Positions 40,901 to 45,384 are shown, counted from the first letter of the stretch. The stretch is DNA of 64,000 nt from Paracentrotus lividus (GCA_940671915.1 CALNVZ010003434.1:2946719-3010718); one strand, 5' to 3'. A program made the numbers and translations. The notes: generated by a model not told the origin, from the sequence alone.

Positions 40901-42108
40901 ATTACTTCATTAAGACATCAAGAATGTTTTATCATCAAGATCAATAAAAAAAAATTTAATATACAGTGGTGGCCAAAATTATTAGAACACCTGAACCTAC
41001 ACAAAGTCTATGGGATTATCAATGCCCTAGTTCATTTGCCGAAATCAGATTAAAGATATCTTTTGTGTGCCATGAGCTTTCATGACTTTCTAGCATAGGG
41101 TCTTACATATATGTTGATACCAAATTTATATAGTTTCGACCACCTGGTAATGCGCAGCATTAAAAAAAGTTGCGCTATGCGCTTTTGGTTTCCCCATAGA
41201 CTTGTGTGTCAAACATGTAGTCCAAATACAAAAAAGTAAAATGCCAATTACAAATGCCGATTGCTCAAAAAGTATTTGAGGTAAAAGTATGAAACTTACC
41301 AGGCTTATTTATTCTAATATACCTCAAATACATGCTAAGTTTCAGCAAATTTGGTCAAATGGGGAGGGTGGATTCGCCCCCACCTTTGGTGGTGAGATGG
41401 CCAAAATAACCATGCCCATTGAAAGTTAAGACTATTTTTTCATTTAATGAAGACACTCCTTGTAAATGTATATTTTTTAAAAGGAAATTTTCATGAGCAA
41501 TTCAAATATGTTGAAATATTAAGGGTTATTTGAACGGGGGACTTACATAAGGGCACTGAATTAAAAATTGGGGCCCTTCAAAAATAATTTTAAAATCCCC
41601 ACTTAAGATGTAACTACTTCACCCTGTGTTCTTATGAATGCTATTTTTGACATCCTCAGGAAATTTACTTTCAGAATATATATACTTTTGTAGGGAGAGG
41701 CTTAAAATGTTTTACATTATGACACTTTGATCCTGAAAGGGGCGAGATTTTTAGATTTTTCAATTGGTGGTGTAACATAAAAAAGGGCGACTGGGGGGCG
41801 AGTTCCCAACGCATGGCTTTGTTATTTAGTTTTTAAAGCATAATGATGATATTCGGAGACATTCCAACCATTTTAAAGGTATTTAAATGGTCAAATGAGT
41901 GAAAATTACTAAAATCCTGTAAATATGCTTGGTGTTCTAATAATTTTGGCCACCACTGTATATATTTTATAATTGATTAAGTTTTGGTAAATAATGTTCC
42001 CTCAATTTTCTTGTTGCAGAAATGGCAGAGCATCACGATGCCAAAGCGGTGCTAAAGATAGCCCGGGAGCTGGTGCACAGAGTTCAGAGCCTGATTGAGA
42101 ACCAATGA
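1601..42108 (+). CDS. SGSM1/2: SGSM1/2 homologue (RUN/TBC-domain RabGAP), multi-exon gene, 5' end outside window
   Basis: This entry spans the part of the gene visible here; exons are listed separately. SGSM proteins are Rab/Rap-associated GTPase-activating proteins with an N-terminal RUN domain and a C-terminal TBC domain. The exons encode, in order, the linker ([19 protein letters not shown]), a conserved central block ([31 protein letters not shown]), [18 protein letters not shown], the TBC start ([14 protein letters not shown]), an acidic insert, and the TBC core. The TBC core keeps the arginine finger in IDKDVQR and the glutamine finger in YVQGM, so GAP activity should be intact. The last exon ends in VQSLIENQ, as in the vertebrate proteins. 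Reading phase agrees at every junction except between the exons at 18,198 and 20,471. RUN-domain exons are not in the window. A P450 gene and a DIRS element lie in introns. Family assignment is firm; the choice between SGSM1 and SGSM2 cannot be made. Confidence 0.93.
2228..2486. mobile_element. Short TIR element
   Basis: GGCCCGAATTCACAAAG at the left end is inverted at the right, and the match continues as an imperfect inverted repeat of about 35 bp. ATT flanks both ends as a possible 3-bp target duplication. It contains a 32-bp perfect palindrome (2,428-2,459). Confidence 0.8.
2577..2645 (+). repeat. Copy of the 3' edge of the SGSM linker exon and donor region
   Basis: GTGGAGGAGACTGACATGGA, followed by AAGTAAAAAGGGTATGAATC, resembles 1,946-2,018 (exon end, donor and first intron bases). 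The TIR element at 2,228 lies between the two copies. Confidence 0.7.
3130..3383. mobile_element. MITE-like element with 33-bp TIRs
   Basis: TGATGCATCACATCAAAACG at the left end is inverted at the right with one mismatch over 33 bp (through GACAAGTCGC). A second, partial copy of the same family is at 13,773-13,924. Confidence 0.88.
3384..9224 (+). other. Intron sequence without a gene
   Basis: Visible here are a partial CGCGGG/CGCGAA element near 3,825-3,915 (related to 28,881-29,125), the inverted dispersed repeat at 4,763-4,872, a GA microsatellite at 5,358-5,384, an A/T-rich AAAT block at 5,630-5,930, and poly-C/poly-A junctions at 5,629 and 7,215. There are also TA repeats at 7,248-7,268 and 8,418-8,445. 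No exon was recognised. Confidence 0.55.
5630..5930. repeat. A/T-rich (AAAT)n-like low-complexity block
   Basis: A poly-C run passes into poly-A and then about 290 bp of imperfect AAAT/AATA repeats. Confidence 0.9.
9225..9613. mobile_element. TIR element with AGCTCGAGCT and GCGCGCT motifs
   Basis: AGGCGGTGCTGCACAAGCTC (continuing GAGCT) at the left is inverted at the right as AGCTCGAGCTAGTGCAGCAG then CGCCT. The motif GGTGCTGCACAAGCTCGAGC occurs again inside at about 9,396, so the element may be nested or internally duplicated. Confidence 0.82.
9614..11607 (+). other. Intron sequence without a gene
   Basis: AT-rich, with several ACATGTACA motifs. No exon or element could be supported. Confidence 0.5.
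11608..13188 (-). pseudogene. Cytochrome P450, CYP3-like, single exon, interrupted by one in-frame stop codon
   Basis: P450s of this type are ER-bound haem monooxygenases. From the ATG at 13,099-13,101 a 497-residue frame is open and has every P450 landmark: proline-rich hinge [10 protein letters not shown], helix I AGYETVN (306-312), ExxR at 363-366, DPDRF (416-420), and the haem loop [10 protein letters not shown] with Cys443. The haem loop and helix I resemble CYP3/clan 3 enzymes. That ATG is unlikely to be the original start. In the same frame, 29 codons upstream, ATG at 13,186-13,188 has a perfect CACCATGG context and begins a hydrophobic anchor ([24 protein letters not shown]). A TAG at 13,105-13,107 then separates anchor and catalytic domain. 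Either this allele is a pseudogene, the base is a sequence error, or a soluble form is made from the internal ATG. The gene has no introns and lies antisense in an SGSM intron. Confidence 0.9.
13271..13280 (-). promoter_or_regulatory. Candidate TATA box of the P450 gene
   Basis: CTATATATAG lies 83 bp before the upstream P450 ATG. Transcription starting about 30 bp downstream would give a 5' leader of about 50 nt. The position fits, but AT-rich DNA makes chance matches common. Confidence 0.45.
13773..13924. mobile_element. Partial copy of the 3,130-3,383 MITE family
   Basis: TTTTGATTTTCTGTATCTTT, ATGTTTCATTTGTGCTCTGT and CTGGCGACTC.. parallel the right two thirds of the first element. The left terminal repeat is missing or very decayed. 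Confidence 0.7.
14490..14647. mobile_element. Short TIR element with CAGTGGC ends
   Basis: CAGTGGCAAATCCAG on the left and its complement CTGGATCCGCCACTG on the right delimit 158 bp. The ends resemble hAT-type non-autonomous elements, but no clear 8-bp target duplication is visible. Confidence 0.72.
15584..16304. repeat. Nested inverted and direct repeats before the SGSM YWDYA exon
   Basis: GGGCATGAATTGTCTTTAGC..AATTGATAGAG (about 15,592-15,645) is inverted at 16,030-16,085. CAGAATTTTCCATTTGTCAT..CACCCTTTTTTTTTTAGTTA (about 15,813-15,866) is inverted at 15,978-16,031. Between and after these, GATTTATGTAATCGGATATA..TATCTCCTT occurs directly repeated at 15,929-15,978 and 16,256-16,300, the latter abutting the exon's acceptor. 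Confidence 0.85.
16312..16379 (+). CDS. SGSM1/2: SGSM exon: IYWDYAVTV...HCHQQ
   Basis: The acceptor TTTTTACGTAG precedes the exon and the donor GTAAGT follows. The exon starts in phase 2 and ends in phase 1, fitting the neighbours on both sides (next codon C|CT, Pro-Asp-Ser-Gly-Gly). The encoded block [21 protein letters not shown] matches the SGSM central region. About 75 bp of the intron just upstream is duplicated at 15,905-15,978. Confidence 0.88.
17045..17262 (+). mobile_element. SINE-like repeat
   Basis: A GC-richer island containing CGCCTAACAGGCCACCGGCT and AGCGCTTTGGTCTTAACAGG ends with CCAGTATTATTATTA. The ATT-repeat tail and compact size suggest a tRNA-derived SINE, but Pol III boxes could not be fixed with certainty. 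Confidence 0.5.
17423..17537. repeat. Two-copy tandem repeat (57-58 bp)
   Basis: GATGTTCCTAATTTAGAAAT..ATAGGAAATGACAT occurs twice in succession with two or three differences. Confidence 0.93.
18016..18139 (+). pseudogene. Partial upstream copy of the [17 protein letters not shown] exon
   Basis: A TTGTAG acceptor and about 124 bp closely match the 5' part of the exon at 18,198. The frame stays open for about 40 codons before the similarity stops and a TAA is reached. No donor is seen at the end, so it cannot replace the real exon. The spacing to the real exon is 182 bp, so this is a tandem duplication covering the intron end and exon start. Confidence 0.85.
18198..18509 (+). CDS. SGSM1/2: SGSM exon: [13 protein letters not shown]...[14 protein letters not shown]
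   Basis: The exon follows acceptor CTCCTTATAG and ends at donor A|GTAAGT. It encodes the conserved SGSM block with [15 protein letters not shown] and [13 protein letters not shown], then a Ser/Lys-rich stretch and DYVFRII. It starts and ends in phase 1. A MITE begins about 8 bp past the donor. The next exon found (20,471) needs phase 0, so one short exon between them is missing from this annotation. Confidence 0.93.
18518..18810. mobile_element. MITE (GGTGTTTCA family) with a second MITE nested in it
   Basis: The left end CTGGGTGGTGTTTCATGAAG and the right end with GGTGAGACATCACCT are inverted. Related copies lie at 22,840-22,955, 24,702-24,815, 32,316-32,466 and 55,969-56,121. A second family, with GGGGAGCATTTCATGAAA / TTTCATGAAATGCCCCC ends, is inserted at 18,580-18,698; its sister is at 44,473-44,613. 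The left end is only about 8 bp from the splice donor at 18,509/18,510. Confidence 0.83.
18910..19687. mobile_element. TIR element with long G/C runs at its ends
   Basis: TTAACCTTAACTTACCTGGG...GGGCTATTATGCCCCCC on the left is inverted at the right (GGGGGGGCCATAATAGCCCC, then CCAGGTAGTTAGGTTAAG). The inside is CpG-rich near both ends and AT-rich in the middle. No transposase-sized ORF. Confidence 0.8.
20112..20185 (+). pseudogene. Decayed partial copy of the start of the 20,471 exon
   Basis: GAGCATCCTGCCTATCC, followed by GGAGACAGCTGACACCACTCTGCATT, parallels the first 70 bp of the real exon with substitutions and indels. It lies about 360 bp upstream and is preceded by a similar pyrimidine-rich intron end. 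It has no open frame. Confidence 0.65.
20195..20330. repeat. Dispersed GGGTTAGG-containing repeat
   Basis: CATTTGCTCCTGTGACAATT, GGTTAGGGTTAGGTTTGCAA and GGGTTTTATGTTAGATTTAG recur inverted at about 26,050-26,195. A weaker relative lies near 33,745-33,950. Confidence 0.75.
20471..20694 (+). CDS. SGSM1/2: SGSM exon: variable Ser/Pro-rich linker
   Basis: The exon follows acceptor CCCTTCACAG and ends at donor AG|GTGGGA. In the frame that fits the next exon it encodes [20 protein letters not shown] and a Ser/Pro-rich linker ending ELAVITSR. It starts in phase 0 and ends in phase 2. Linkers between the central block and FYGW are poorly conserved in this family, so support rests mainly on splice sites, open frame and phase. 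Confidence 0.7.
22471..22535 (+). CDS. SGSM1/2: SGSM exon, duplicate copy 1: [17 protein letters not shown]
   Basis: The acceptor AACCTGTAG and donor GGCT|GTAAGT are intact. It starts in phase 2 and ends in phase 1. It encodes the conserved SGSM sequence leading into FYGW; the W codon is completed by GG of the next exon. It duplicates the exon at 24,328, and only one of the two can be used in a normal message. Confidence 0.88.
23024..23223 (+). pseudogene. Truncated copy of the [18 protein letters not shown] exon (no donor)
   Basis: The acceptor and about 200 bp nearly match the exon at 24,886. The copy stops at GGAATGGACCAT, where unit 2 of the tandem duplication begins, and so lacks EIRRE and the GTTAGT donor. 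It should be skipped by splicing. Confidence 0.88.
24328..24392 (+). CDS. SGSM1/2: SGSM exon, duplicate copy 2: [17 protein letters not shown]
   Basis: This is the second copy of the 65-bp exon, with acceptor CCCGTAG and donor GTAAGT intact and one visible silent change (CTC to CTT). Being adjacent to the complete next exon, it is the more likely copy to be used. Confidence 0.88.
24886..25100 (+). CDS. SGSM1/2: SGSM exon: [15 protein letters not shown]...[12 protein letters not shown], start of TBC domain
   Basis: The exon has acceptor TTTCTATAG and donor GAG|GTTAGT, starts in phase 1 and ends in phase 0. It encodes the conserved pre-TBC block and the first TBC helix ([15 protein letters not shown]), which continues into VWPYLLGHY of the next exon. 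Its 3' edge seeds a donor-containing minisatellite just downstream. Confidence 0.95.
25040..25790 (+). repeat. Minisatellite (about 100 bp unit) of SGSM exon end plus donor and intron
   Basis: About seven units repeat the exon end (GAGGTGATGAGATTGATC.. to AGGAGAGAG) joined to the donor GTTAGT and about 50 bp of intron (TATACTAGACCTGAGATATG, GAAGGTCTGAGGTTC). GT donors survive in the copies near 25,101, 25,194, 25,300, 25,406, 25,598 and 25,704, and one copy near 25,510 lost it. The first copy belongs to the intact exon. Confidence 0.92.
26252..26437 (+). repeat. Two-copy repeat (about 104 bp) of intron end plus SGSM exon start
   Basis: An ATTAG acceptor at 26,333 and GTCTGGCCATACCTACTAGG up to about 26,390 duplicate the start of the exon at 26,438, together with the upstream pyrimidine-rich intron. 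Reading through from the upstream acceptor reaches a TAG within the second copy, so only the downstream acceptor gives the protein. Confidence 0.88.
26438..26642 (+). CDS. SGSM1/2: SGSM exon: [14 protein letters not shown] domain
   Basis: The exon has acceptor TTTCTAG and donor G|GTGGGT, starts in phase 0 and ends in phase 1. It encodes the TBC motif [11 protein letters not shown], then a helix with [17 protein letters not shown], which is characteristic of SGSM proteins. Confidence 0.95.
26643..27974 (+). other. SGSM intron without other features
   Basis: AT-rich, with a purine-rich stretch at about 27,470-27,660. The 97-codon frame at 27,242 has no recognisable content. Confidence 0.5.
27975..28128 (+). 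CDS. SGSM1/2: SGSM exon: acidic insert in TBC domain, part 1
   Basis: The exon has acceptor CTGCTCAG and donor AG|GTACAG, starts in phase 1 and ends in phase 2. It encodes an acidic stretch ([20 protein letters not shown]) of the poorly conserved insert that splits the TBC domain in this family. Confidence 0.85.
28129..28500 (+). repeat. Decaying copies of the exon end GACTATGTGGTCCTAAG and donor
   Basis: The exon end and GTACAGTAATTAGA.CAGGA are repeated at once with a near-perfect copy (about 28,147-28,180). More decayed copies follow: GGATTGTGTGGTCCTAAGGT near 28,222, GACTTGGTTCAGAGGGAAGA near 28,347, and GGATTGTGTGGTCCTTACTG near 28,480. These are remnants of a donor-edge tandem array. 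Confidence 0.75.
28616..28832 (+). CDS. SGSM1/2: SGSM exon: Ser-rich insert in TBC domain, part 2
   Basis: The exon has acceptor TTTCTACAG and donor GAG|GTAGGC, starts in phase 2 and ends in phase 0. It encodes a Ser/Gly-rich, probably disordered stretch ([20 protein letters not shown]). Support comes from the open frame and agreement of phase on both sides. Confidence 0.82.
28881..29125. mobile_element. MITE-like element with CTGTAAAA ends
   Basis: TACTGTAAAATTGG..TTTCGCGGGC on the left is imperfectly inverted on the right (GCGCGAAAAA..CCACTTTTACAGTA). The TA at both ends fits Tc1/mariner-type target sites. Similar CGCGGG/CGCGAA sequence occurs near 3,825-3,915. Confidence 0.75.
29721..30089 (+). 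CDS. SGSM1/2: SGSM exon: acidic insert in TBC domain, part 3
   Basis: The exon has acceptor TTGTCACCAAG and donor TCG|GTGAGT and is phase 0 at both ends. It encodes an acidic insert with a GAG-repeat run of glutamates, then a region ending SSNGGVYS, which leads into the TBC core of the next exon. Confidence 0.85.
30200..30356. mobile_element. Fold-back MITE (about 155 bp)
   Basis: AATATTGGATGGCTTTAC..GATACCAGACTATTCCACTC is inverted at GAGTGGAATATTTCTGGTAT..GAGCTATCCAATATAATATT. The arms are about 55 bp and the loop about 45 bp. Confidence 0.88.
30357..30800. repeat. TGGTCTAAT-type palindromic repeat block, copy 1
   Basis: Short spaced motifs around TGGTCT, AATTG, CCATTTG and ACCAAATGG switch from one strand to the other around the middle, giving a weak long-range palindrome. 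A related block lies at 32,520-32,900. Confidence 0.6.
30863..31070 (+). CDS. SGSM1/2: SGSM exon: catalytic core of TBC domain (arginine and glutamine fingers)
   Basis: The exon has acceptor TGTCTTTAG and donor G|GTAAGT, starts in phase 0 and ends in phase 1. It encodes [19 protein letters not shown], with the IxxDxxR arginine-finger motif, and [16 protein letters not shown], with the glutamine finger. Both residues needed for dual-finger Rab GAP activity are present. The 3' half of this exon seeds a large downstream tandem array. Confidence 0.96.
30990..32515 (+). repeat. Minisatellite (about 105 bp, about 12-13 units) of the glutamine-finger exon end plus donor
   Basis: Each unit contains exon sequence GGCTACGTCCAGGGCATGTG to GATGATG, the donor GTAAGT, and about 45 bp of intron (CTAGCTTGGTAGAAGTGATT, then ATCCAAGACTTTCAGTGAAT). 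Twelve donor-bearing units lie between 31,071 and about 32,240. A last unit is split by a MITE and resumes as TTCTTGATGATGGTAAGTCT near 32,480. The first unit belongs to the working exon. Confidence 0.95.
32316..32466. mobile_element. MITE (GGTGTTTCA family), intact copy
   Basis: CCTGGGTGGTGTTTCACCAC..GTTCGTAAGTTACGA is inverted as TAACTTTAAGAACGAC..TTGGTGAAACACCTCCC. It is inserted inside the last unit of the glutamine-finger exon array. Confidence 0.88.
32520..32900. repeat. TGGTCTAAT-type palindromic repeat block, copy 2
   Basis: The left half reads ACTTGGTCTAATTGCC, CTGGTCTACTAATG and similar. The right half carries the complement (TTAGACCAAGTGGCC, TTAGACCATGAG). Spacing is irregular, at 20-30 bp. 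Confidence 0.65.
33241..33360. repeat. Long hairpin (53-bp arms, about 14-nt loop)
   Basis: GACAAGGAATTTATTAATTT..CATCTGCAGT is inverted exactly opposite as ACTGCAGTTGCAT..AAATAAATTCCTTGTC-type sequence, with about five mismatches over 53 bp. It lies in a sense-strand SGSM intron, about 70 bp before the next exon. Confidence 0.92.
33432..33541 (+). CDS. SGSM1/2: SGSM exon: [32 protein letters not shown]
   Basis: The exon has acceptor GTACTCCAG and donor CAA|GTAAGA, starts in phase 1 and ends in phase 0. It encodes the conserved TBC segment with [20 protein letters not shown] decayed copy of its middle lies just downstream near 33,600. Confidence 0.95.
33598..33650 (+). pseudogene. Decayed copy of the HGGAMDTHF part of the preceding exon
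   Basis: AACTTTCCATATGGTGGTGC and AATGGACACACATTCTG parallel the real exon (AACTTCCCACATGGTGGTGC and TATGGACACACATTTTG) about 113 bp downstream. It has no splice sites and a broken frame. Confidence 0.8.
34161..34257 (+). CDS. SGSM1/2: SGSM exon: [32 protein letters not shown]
   Basis: The exon has acceptor CATTTATTTAG and donor G|GTTAGT, starts in phase 0 and ends in phase 1. It encodes the near-invariant [16 protein letters not shown] motif of SGSM TBC domains. The intron that follows holds a GATGGT microsatellite and the DIRS element. Confidence 0.96.
34270..34690 (+). repeat. GATGGT/GATGAT microsatellite
   Basis: This is a long run of GAT, GGT and GATGAT triplets, which gives artificial poly-Asp and poly-Met reading frames. 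It is interrupted near 34,520-34,575. The DIRS element is inserted at its right part, and the array resumes at 40,160-40,200. Confidence 0.95.
34691..34888 (+). repeat. DIRS left inverted terminal repeat
   Basis: From AATTATATATTTGCCTAC to CCTCTTT the sequence is the reverse complement of the right end, nearly without mismatch. The outermost 17 bp or so (ATGATTTACTTC...) are unique to the left side and are complemented only in the internal complementary region. Confidence 0.92.
35326..37722 (+). CDS. DIRS ORF1, gag-like protein (798 aa)
   Basis: An intact ORF starts at an ATG about 440 bp inside the left terminal repeat. It occupies the place of gag in DIRS elements, and its last 95 bp overlap the pol frame. 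The N-terminus is basic ([10 protein letters not shown]). Residues about 140 to 290 are a Ser-Ile pentapeptide repeat ([18 protein letters not shown] type), encoded by DNA with ATCGAT about every 15 bp. The C-terminal third is helical and charged. I see no zinc knuckle. The role is inferred from position and length; DIRS gag proteins are poorly conserved. The open frame suggests this copy is fairly young or recently recombined. Confidence 0.8.
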   Translation: MADNFLLKVSKSQKTRKPPTKRVVSEDAETPHRFSKDLDKSGKEPPLKKKRSSRKPKSGFTTPPGDEAELLVAVTTSAMVQRTTGKSSPETHSVLPGKVQAPICQPSDAPGPDLGKGSVKAAPVTGLGTHGDPVGAEGSIDRSMVEPPLEKDHDLIDSGSITSDLIDTRQVSISSGSIYRDPLPDESIYPRSIISESIPPGSIPGRSIPSGSITGRSIMNESIIGRSIMNESINPESITNRSILSGSIVNRPIPSESITIRPIPTKSIVRSISTESIAPNSIENSAITLDVKRKAVSITNESPSGRSFFEADSGQTLGSAHNDSHQWLLNPVSGMMERATISTSKSPKTFRSVEPPSSSWSGIQLLLNSPRPIFTQSKAPAALGAPPSAAKASSTPSILAELGDPPDGALEWYSKLMEASRRSTASQMPSKFPNQMTQQPEDVQRSRVTPSIPLRQVRDGLGSESYFHAPAKGSTLVDEHQEEFQDSSSEGEEEIFIQDHHSNLSQRSLGPQFDDTFQHSLITTPQTRWIDQNTIQSQGPPEQDSDSEAEIPRPEQPQLKLTERVLGFFQKYAPEAGLEPEAKLGRKGFLARSSEKKEGFRLKLPETHKEELKGAAKVDKAGVKLLGRQASYFYFIKEDEEQFLNRKTLSPELIKTAERMLVSKTQLLDRKSANMADLISSGVRLSVINDMLIELLAASAELGISTEDREEILQALREVSSLMVSQMAVVQHQSDRDRKEQILRTLKIKEPLIPEMLNRILVDSLFLCGDDFADVFKKEIEAQKKAKELSESVREVRK
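37628..39742 (+). pseudogene. DIRS pol: reverse transcriptase-RNase H, with stop codon and truncated recombinase
   Basis: The frame is open from before 37,628 to a TGA at 39,425-39,427, then continues in the same frame to 39,742. No good ATG begins it, so expression may depend on ORF1. RT motifs are [15 protein letters not shown] (around residue 280), [10 protein letters not shown], and the catalytic YLDD at about residues 344-347. RNase H motifs are TTDAS (Asp about 511), NYLELLAV and LTDNT. After the stop comes [15 protein letters not shown], the end of RNase H. The frame then passes directly from DLFVSSMN into [27 protein letters not shown], which looks like the C-terminal tip of a DIRS tyrosine recombinase. 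Most of the recombinase, including the Arg/His/Arg residues, is deleted. An overlapping second frame (38,098-39,618) is a shadow. Confidence 0.88.
39797..39891 (+). repeat. DIRS internal complementary region
   Basis: The first half is the reverse complement of the element's left end and the second half the reverse complement of its right end, meeting at CAT (ATG on the other strand). In DIRS1 such a region is thought to serve as template for completing and circularising the ends. Confidence 0.93.
39943..40159 (+). repeat. DIRS right inverted terminal repeat
   Basis: The sequence from CGAGCAAAGAGGAAGATATT to GGCAAATATATAATTCTTT is the reverse complement of the left end. The outer 38 bp or so (ATCGTAAATAATAAAATTAG...TTTTTATG) are unique to this side and complemented in the internal region. 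Confidence 0.92.
40200..40262 (+). pseudogene. Decayed copy of the [15 protein letters not shown] exon
   Basis: GAGCTGATGCGTCAGAACAG and TGACTACACTCACTTCTA closely match the exon at 34,161, then decay (AATGGTTTATAAGAGGGGCTAATT parallels the exon end and donor). It is preceded by the same GATGGT microsatellite that lies near the real exon. The DIRS insertion now separates the two copies by 5.5 kb. Confidence 0.83.
40417..40584 (+). CDS. SGSM1/2: SGSM exon: [18 protein letters not shown]...[12 protein letters not shown]
   Basis: The exon has acceptor CTACTGCAG and donor G|GTAAGT and is phase 1 at both ends. It encodes the end of the TBC domain, with [26 protein letters not shown] and [11 protein letters not shown], all strongly conserved in SGSM proteins. 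Confidence 0.96.
40964..41958. mobile_element. Tc1/mariner-like non-autonomous element (995 bp) with 28-bp TIRs
   Basis: The ends CAGTGGTGGCCAAAATTATT (continuing AGAACACC) are perfectly inverted, and each end is flanked by TA, the target duplication of Tc1/mariner elements. The inside has no ORF of transposase size, so it must rely on a transposase elsewhere. It lies in the last SGSM intron. Confidence 0.93.
42020..42108 (+). CDS. SGSM1/2: SGSM last coding exon: [29 protein letters not shown]
   Basis: The exon has acceptor TTCTTGTTGCAG and starts in phase 1. It encodes the conserved C-terminal helix [19 protein letters not shown] and the end SLIENQ, then a TGA stop. This matches the end of vertebrate SGSM1/2 in both position and sequence. 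Confidence 0.96.
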
Positions 42109-43580
42109 ATGAATCAACAGTGCTTTAGAAATGGTCACCAGTCTGCCCCCACCGTGGTCATCTGTAGCAGCGACAGTCATGGGGTTTGAATCAGCGTTGT
42201 GTCACTTGTGTTTCAATGTTTGTTCCACCTCTCCCAACAACCAAAAATAGATGTTCCTCTTGTGTCATGTCTGTGGTTTTCCTAAGCCCTTTGTTTGTCT
42301 GAAATACAAGTTGGAAATGTTGAGACTTTGTCACCATTTTTTTCCTGTATTGTCTTAGCCGGACAATGCAAACCTGAAGCATTACCTTGTATGGTCATTT
42401 TGTGATCTCTGTTTTAGTACTAATTAAAATTTTGCTTGGTTATGATATGTGTAGAAGGTTGATAACAAAACAACACTGCCAAGATAGTCTGTGGATTTGT
42501 CTATGACTACAGATCCTACTGGAGGCATTGCCCTACTATTGTAATGGGAACTTAGTGTGGTCAGGTTTTATTCTTTGAAATATTACCTGGTATAAGGGTG
42601 TATGTAACTGAGAGCCGTTGCAAAAGGAGTATTCTTAACCGCAAAAGGACGATCCTTATCCTCAAATAGATGAAGTCAATTCTTCAGAGATAACTATTGT
42701 GGATGTTGAAAGTTAATAGACTCTATGATGTGCTGTATCGCAGAAGTGATGCGTCAAGAACGTTTGGAAAACAGATGTTTTATAAATTCTGACTTATTTT
42801 AATGGTGAAGAGATGGTCCAAGAGAATGATGATGTCTCTGGGAAGGTTGTTCAAACGTTTGAAGTAATGAAGGAGAAAGCTCAAGACAAAGTGAGGTGAT
42901 GTGATTTATTGCAGAAGGGATGCATCAACAACCTGTGGAATACAGATTTTTTAAAAATATTTTTTATCAGGAGTATATGATGGATAGTGAAGGGCAAAAG
43001 GTGGTCCAAGAAACGGATGATGTTTTCTTCAGAGATGTTGTTGAAACATTTTAAGTAAAGAAGTTGAAGGCAAAGTTAGATGAGATCAGGACTAAGAAGA
43101 TGTTTCTGTTGTCAGGACCTGTCCTGGAGCTCAACACCCAAGTAAAGGAAATGAAGAAATATGCAGATTAGAAGACCAAAGAAGGTGTATTACTTAGATT
43201 TGATGCAGCTTACAAAAGGGAGATGTGCACAAGAAACTTCAGATGGTGATTAAGATTCTTTGAGATCATCAACAGAGAAAGTTCTTTGAAGTTTAAGCTA
43301 TATTGTAATAGGAGAAATCTTGATATAACAAGGTGTTCTGGACCGAGGAAATTTGCTCTTTTTATCAGGTACATGTATCCCGTTATAACAGAACATGTCA
43401 TACGTGTACACACCAGACCTCGGCATTTAATTGTTACTAGAGGTCATTCATTATGTCATAACTCATTATATCAAGATTTCCCTGTATTTATTTTTGCTGT
43501 TCATACTTGGAGCTCGTGGTGACAGAATAGGAAATTCTTATTTAATTTTGAATAAATGTTGAAATTTGTGTTTTTCTTGT
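42109..43580 (+). other. Probable SGSM 3' untranslated region
   Basis: There is no coding frame. AATAAA at 43,551-43,556 is followed by a T/GT-rich stretch and is the first convincing polyadenylation signal after the stop codon. Longer 3' ends are possible. Confidence 0.55.
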
Positions 43581-44472
43581 TTTCAAATGATAATTCAAGG
43601 GAAAGTGTAATTAATTGATGGTGAGGTATTCCAGAATGTGCAATATGTTTATTACATGTAGGTCTATAGAGCATACCACAGAGGCTAGAGCCATTAGTAG
43701 AAACCTTGACTGGAATGCTGCATAAGCTTCTTTCAGATATTCAAGATAATCTGTAAAAATTAATATTCACATCATGATACAAGGCTTACATGGGCTTGTC
43801 ACATAGTTTCTGCTGTGCCAGATGTGCTATGTGGTTTTCAATTAACTTGAACCCTAGCAATTTTGTATAAGCTTGTGTTTATATTGCTGATTCAAAAGAC
43901 AATCTACCTGCATGATGTGCATTTCAGAATGAATTGATTTTGTAATTCATTGAAAGTGTATTGAGTTTAAACATTGATATTTCATTTCTTTCTGTGCCCT
44001 GTAGTAACATGCAGAGTAACAATCAAATTCAAATTTGAAACGATCTTTCAGATTGGTTCACAGTGAGACTTCCATTCAAGAAGTCTATGCAACAGTGATC
44101 ATGATTGGTTACTATTGATTTGCATTTGATCTCAACTCCTTTACAGGGCACTGCTTTTTTTTAAATAATTTTTTATCTTTGTGTACTTCTTCTATATTTC
44201 CATTCCTCCAATGATCTGAAACTCCACTTATATCTTAGTGTCAAAAAGTGTTGACACATTGGTACAAAAGATCGATTGAGGCCATATTGAATTCAAAATC
44301 TGTTGATACAGTCTACTCTTAATTCTAACTGGATTCTCGGGACTAAACCAACCACTTTGTCCTAATAAAATTTACGTCTTAGAGGTGAGAGATACATTTG
44401 TGTATGTTTAAAATTGGTACCGGGAGATTTGCTTTGTTATAATGAAATCTCATTATATCCATGCTCATTATT

Positions 44473-44613
44473 ACAGGGAGGCATTTCATCAAAGTACTTG
44501 TCGGACGTTTTATCGATAAACTGTTATAAGCTACTAAAATGCTTGCATCTGATTGGCTGAGAGCAATTTGTCGGATAAAATGTCCGACAAGTCCTTTGAT
44601 GAAATGCCCCCCA
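44473..44613. mobile_element. MITE (GGCATTTCAT family), intact copy
   Basis: GGGAGGCATTTCATCAAAGT..TTGTCGGAC is inverted as GTCCGACAAGTCCTTTGATG..AAATGCCCCCC. The centre GTTATAAGCTACTAAAATGC..ATCTGATTGGCTGAGA matches the nested element at 18,580-18,698. Confidence 0.9.
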
Positions 44614-45384
44614 GGAGTTGACTGTGTCTAAAGAAAAAGAGGACATGTGCAGCATGTAGGAATCAAGAAAAATCAGGGGAAAAAAACTTTCTTGGTGTTC
44701 TCCATCCCATCCAGCAGAAATGCTGACATGAGCATATGCTTGCGTTGCCAATTTGAAGAAGAATTTTAAAAATTCCACTCATAGGTCGTAATTGTGGTTT
44801 GATTTGGATGCGCAATTTAAAATCGAAAAACAAAAGAGGAGCGCACTTTAATTAGCATATGAGCATGGAACCATTCCTAATTCTACGGTACCATTGGTTA
44901 AGATGCAGGGGTAATTGTATAAGTTATAATGAATTGAAGACATTAGCTCAAGACCTGGCAATGAAAAGTTTTGAGAAAAGGATTACTATTGATTGATAAT
45001 TTAAAGTGAATTACATGTACTTGTTGCGATGAAGTAAAATTAGGATTTTTTTTTTTTAATGTGTTGCCATTTTGGATATTACAATATTTATTTTCTTATA
45101 AGAACTCCACAAACAACTTGCATGTATAAATAACTCCCATGCATGTACGTTTGTATTGACTTGCATGTATGCTGCATGATAAACGTTTTAGAATTGACTG
45201 TAGCCAGGTTCTCTCTACAGTTTTTTTTCCTTTTTCGTTCATTGTAGATGCATTTCCATTAATAAAGCTCAAGATTGGATTTTAAGTATTCATGAACAGT
45301 TCTTGTTAGGTATACTCAAAACCTCCTGAAATCTCTTTTCTTATTTCTCTCTCTATATCGTCTAATTAAGATGTGAACTCATTC

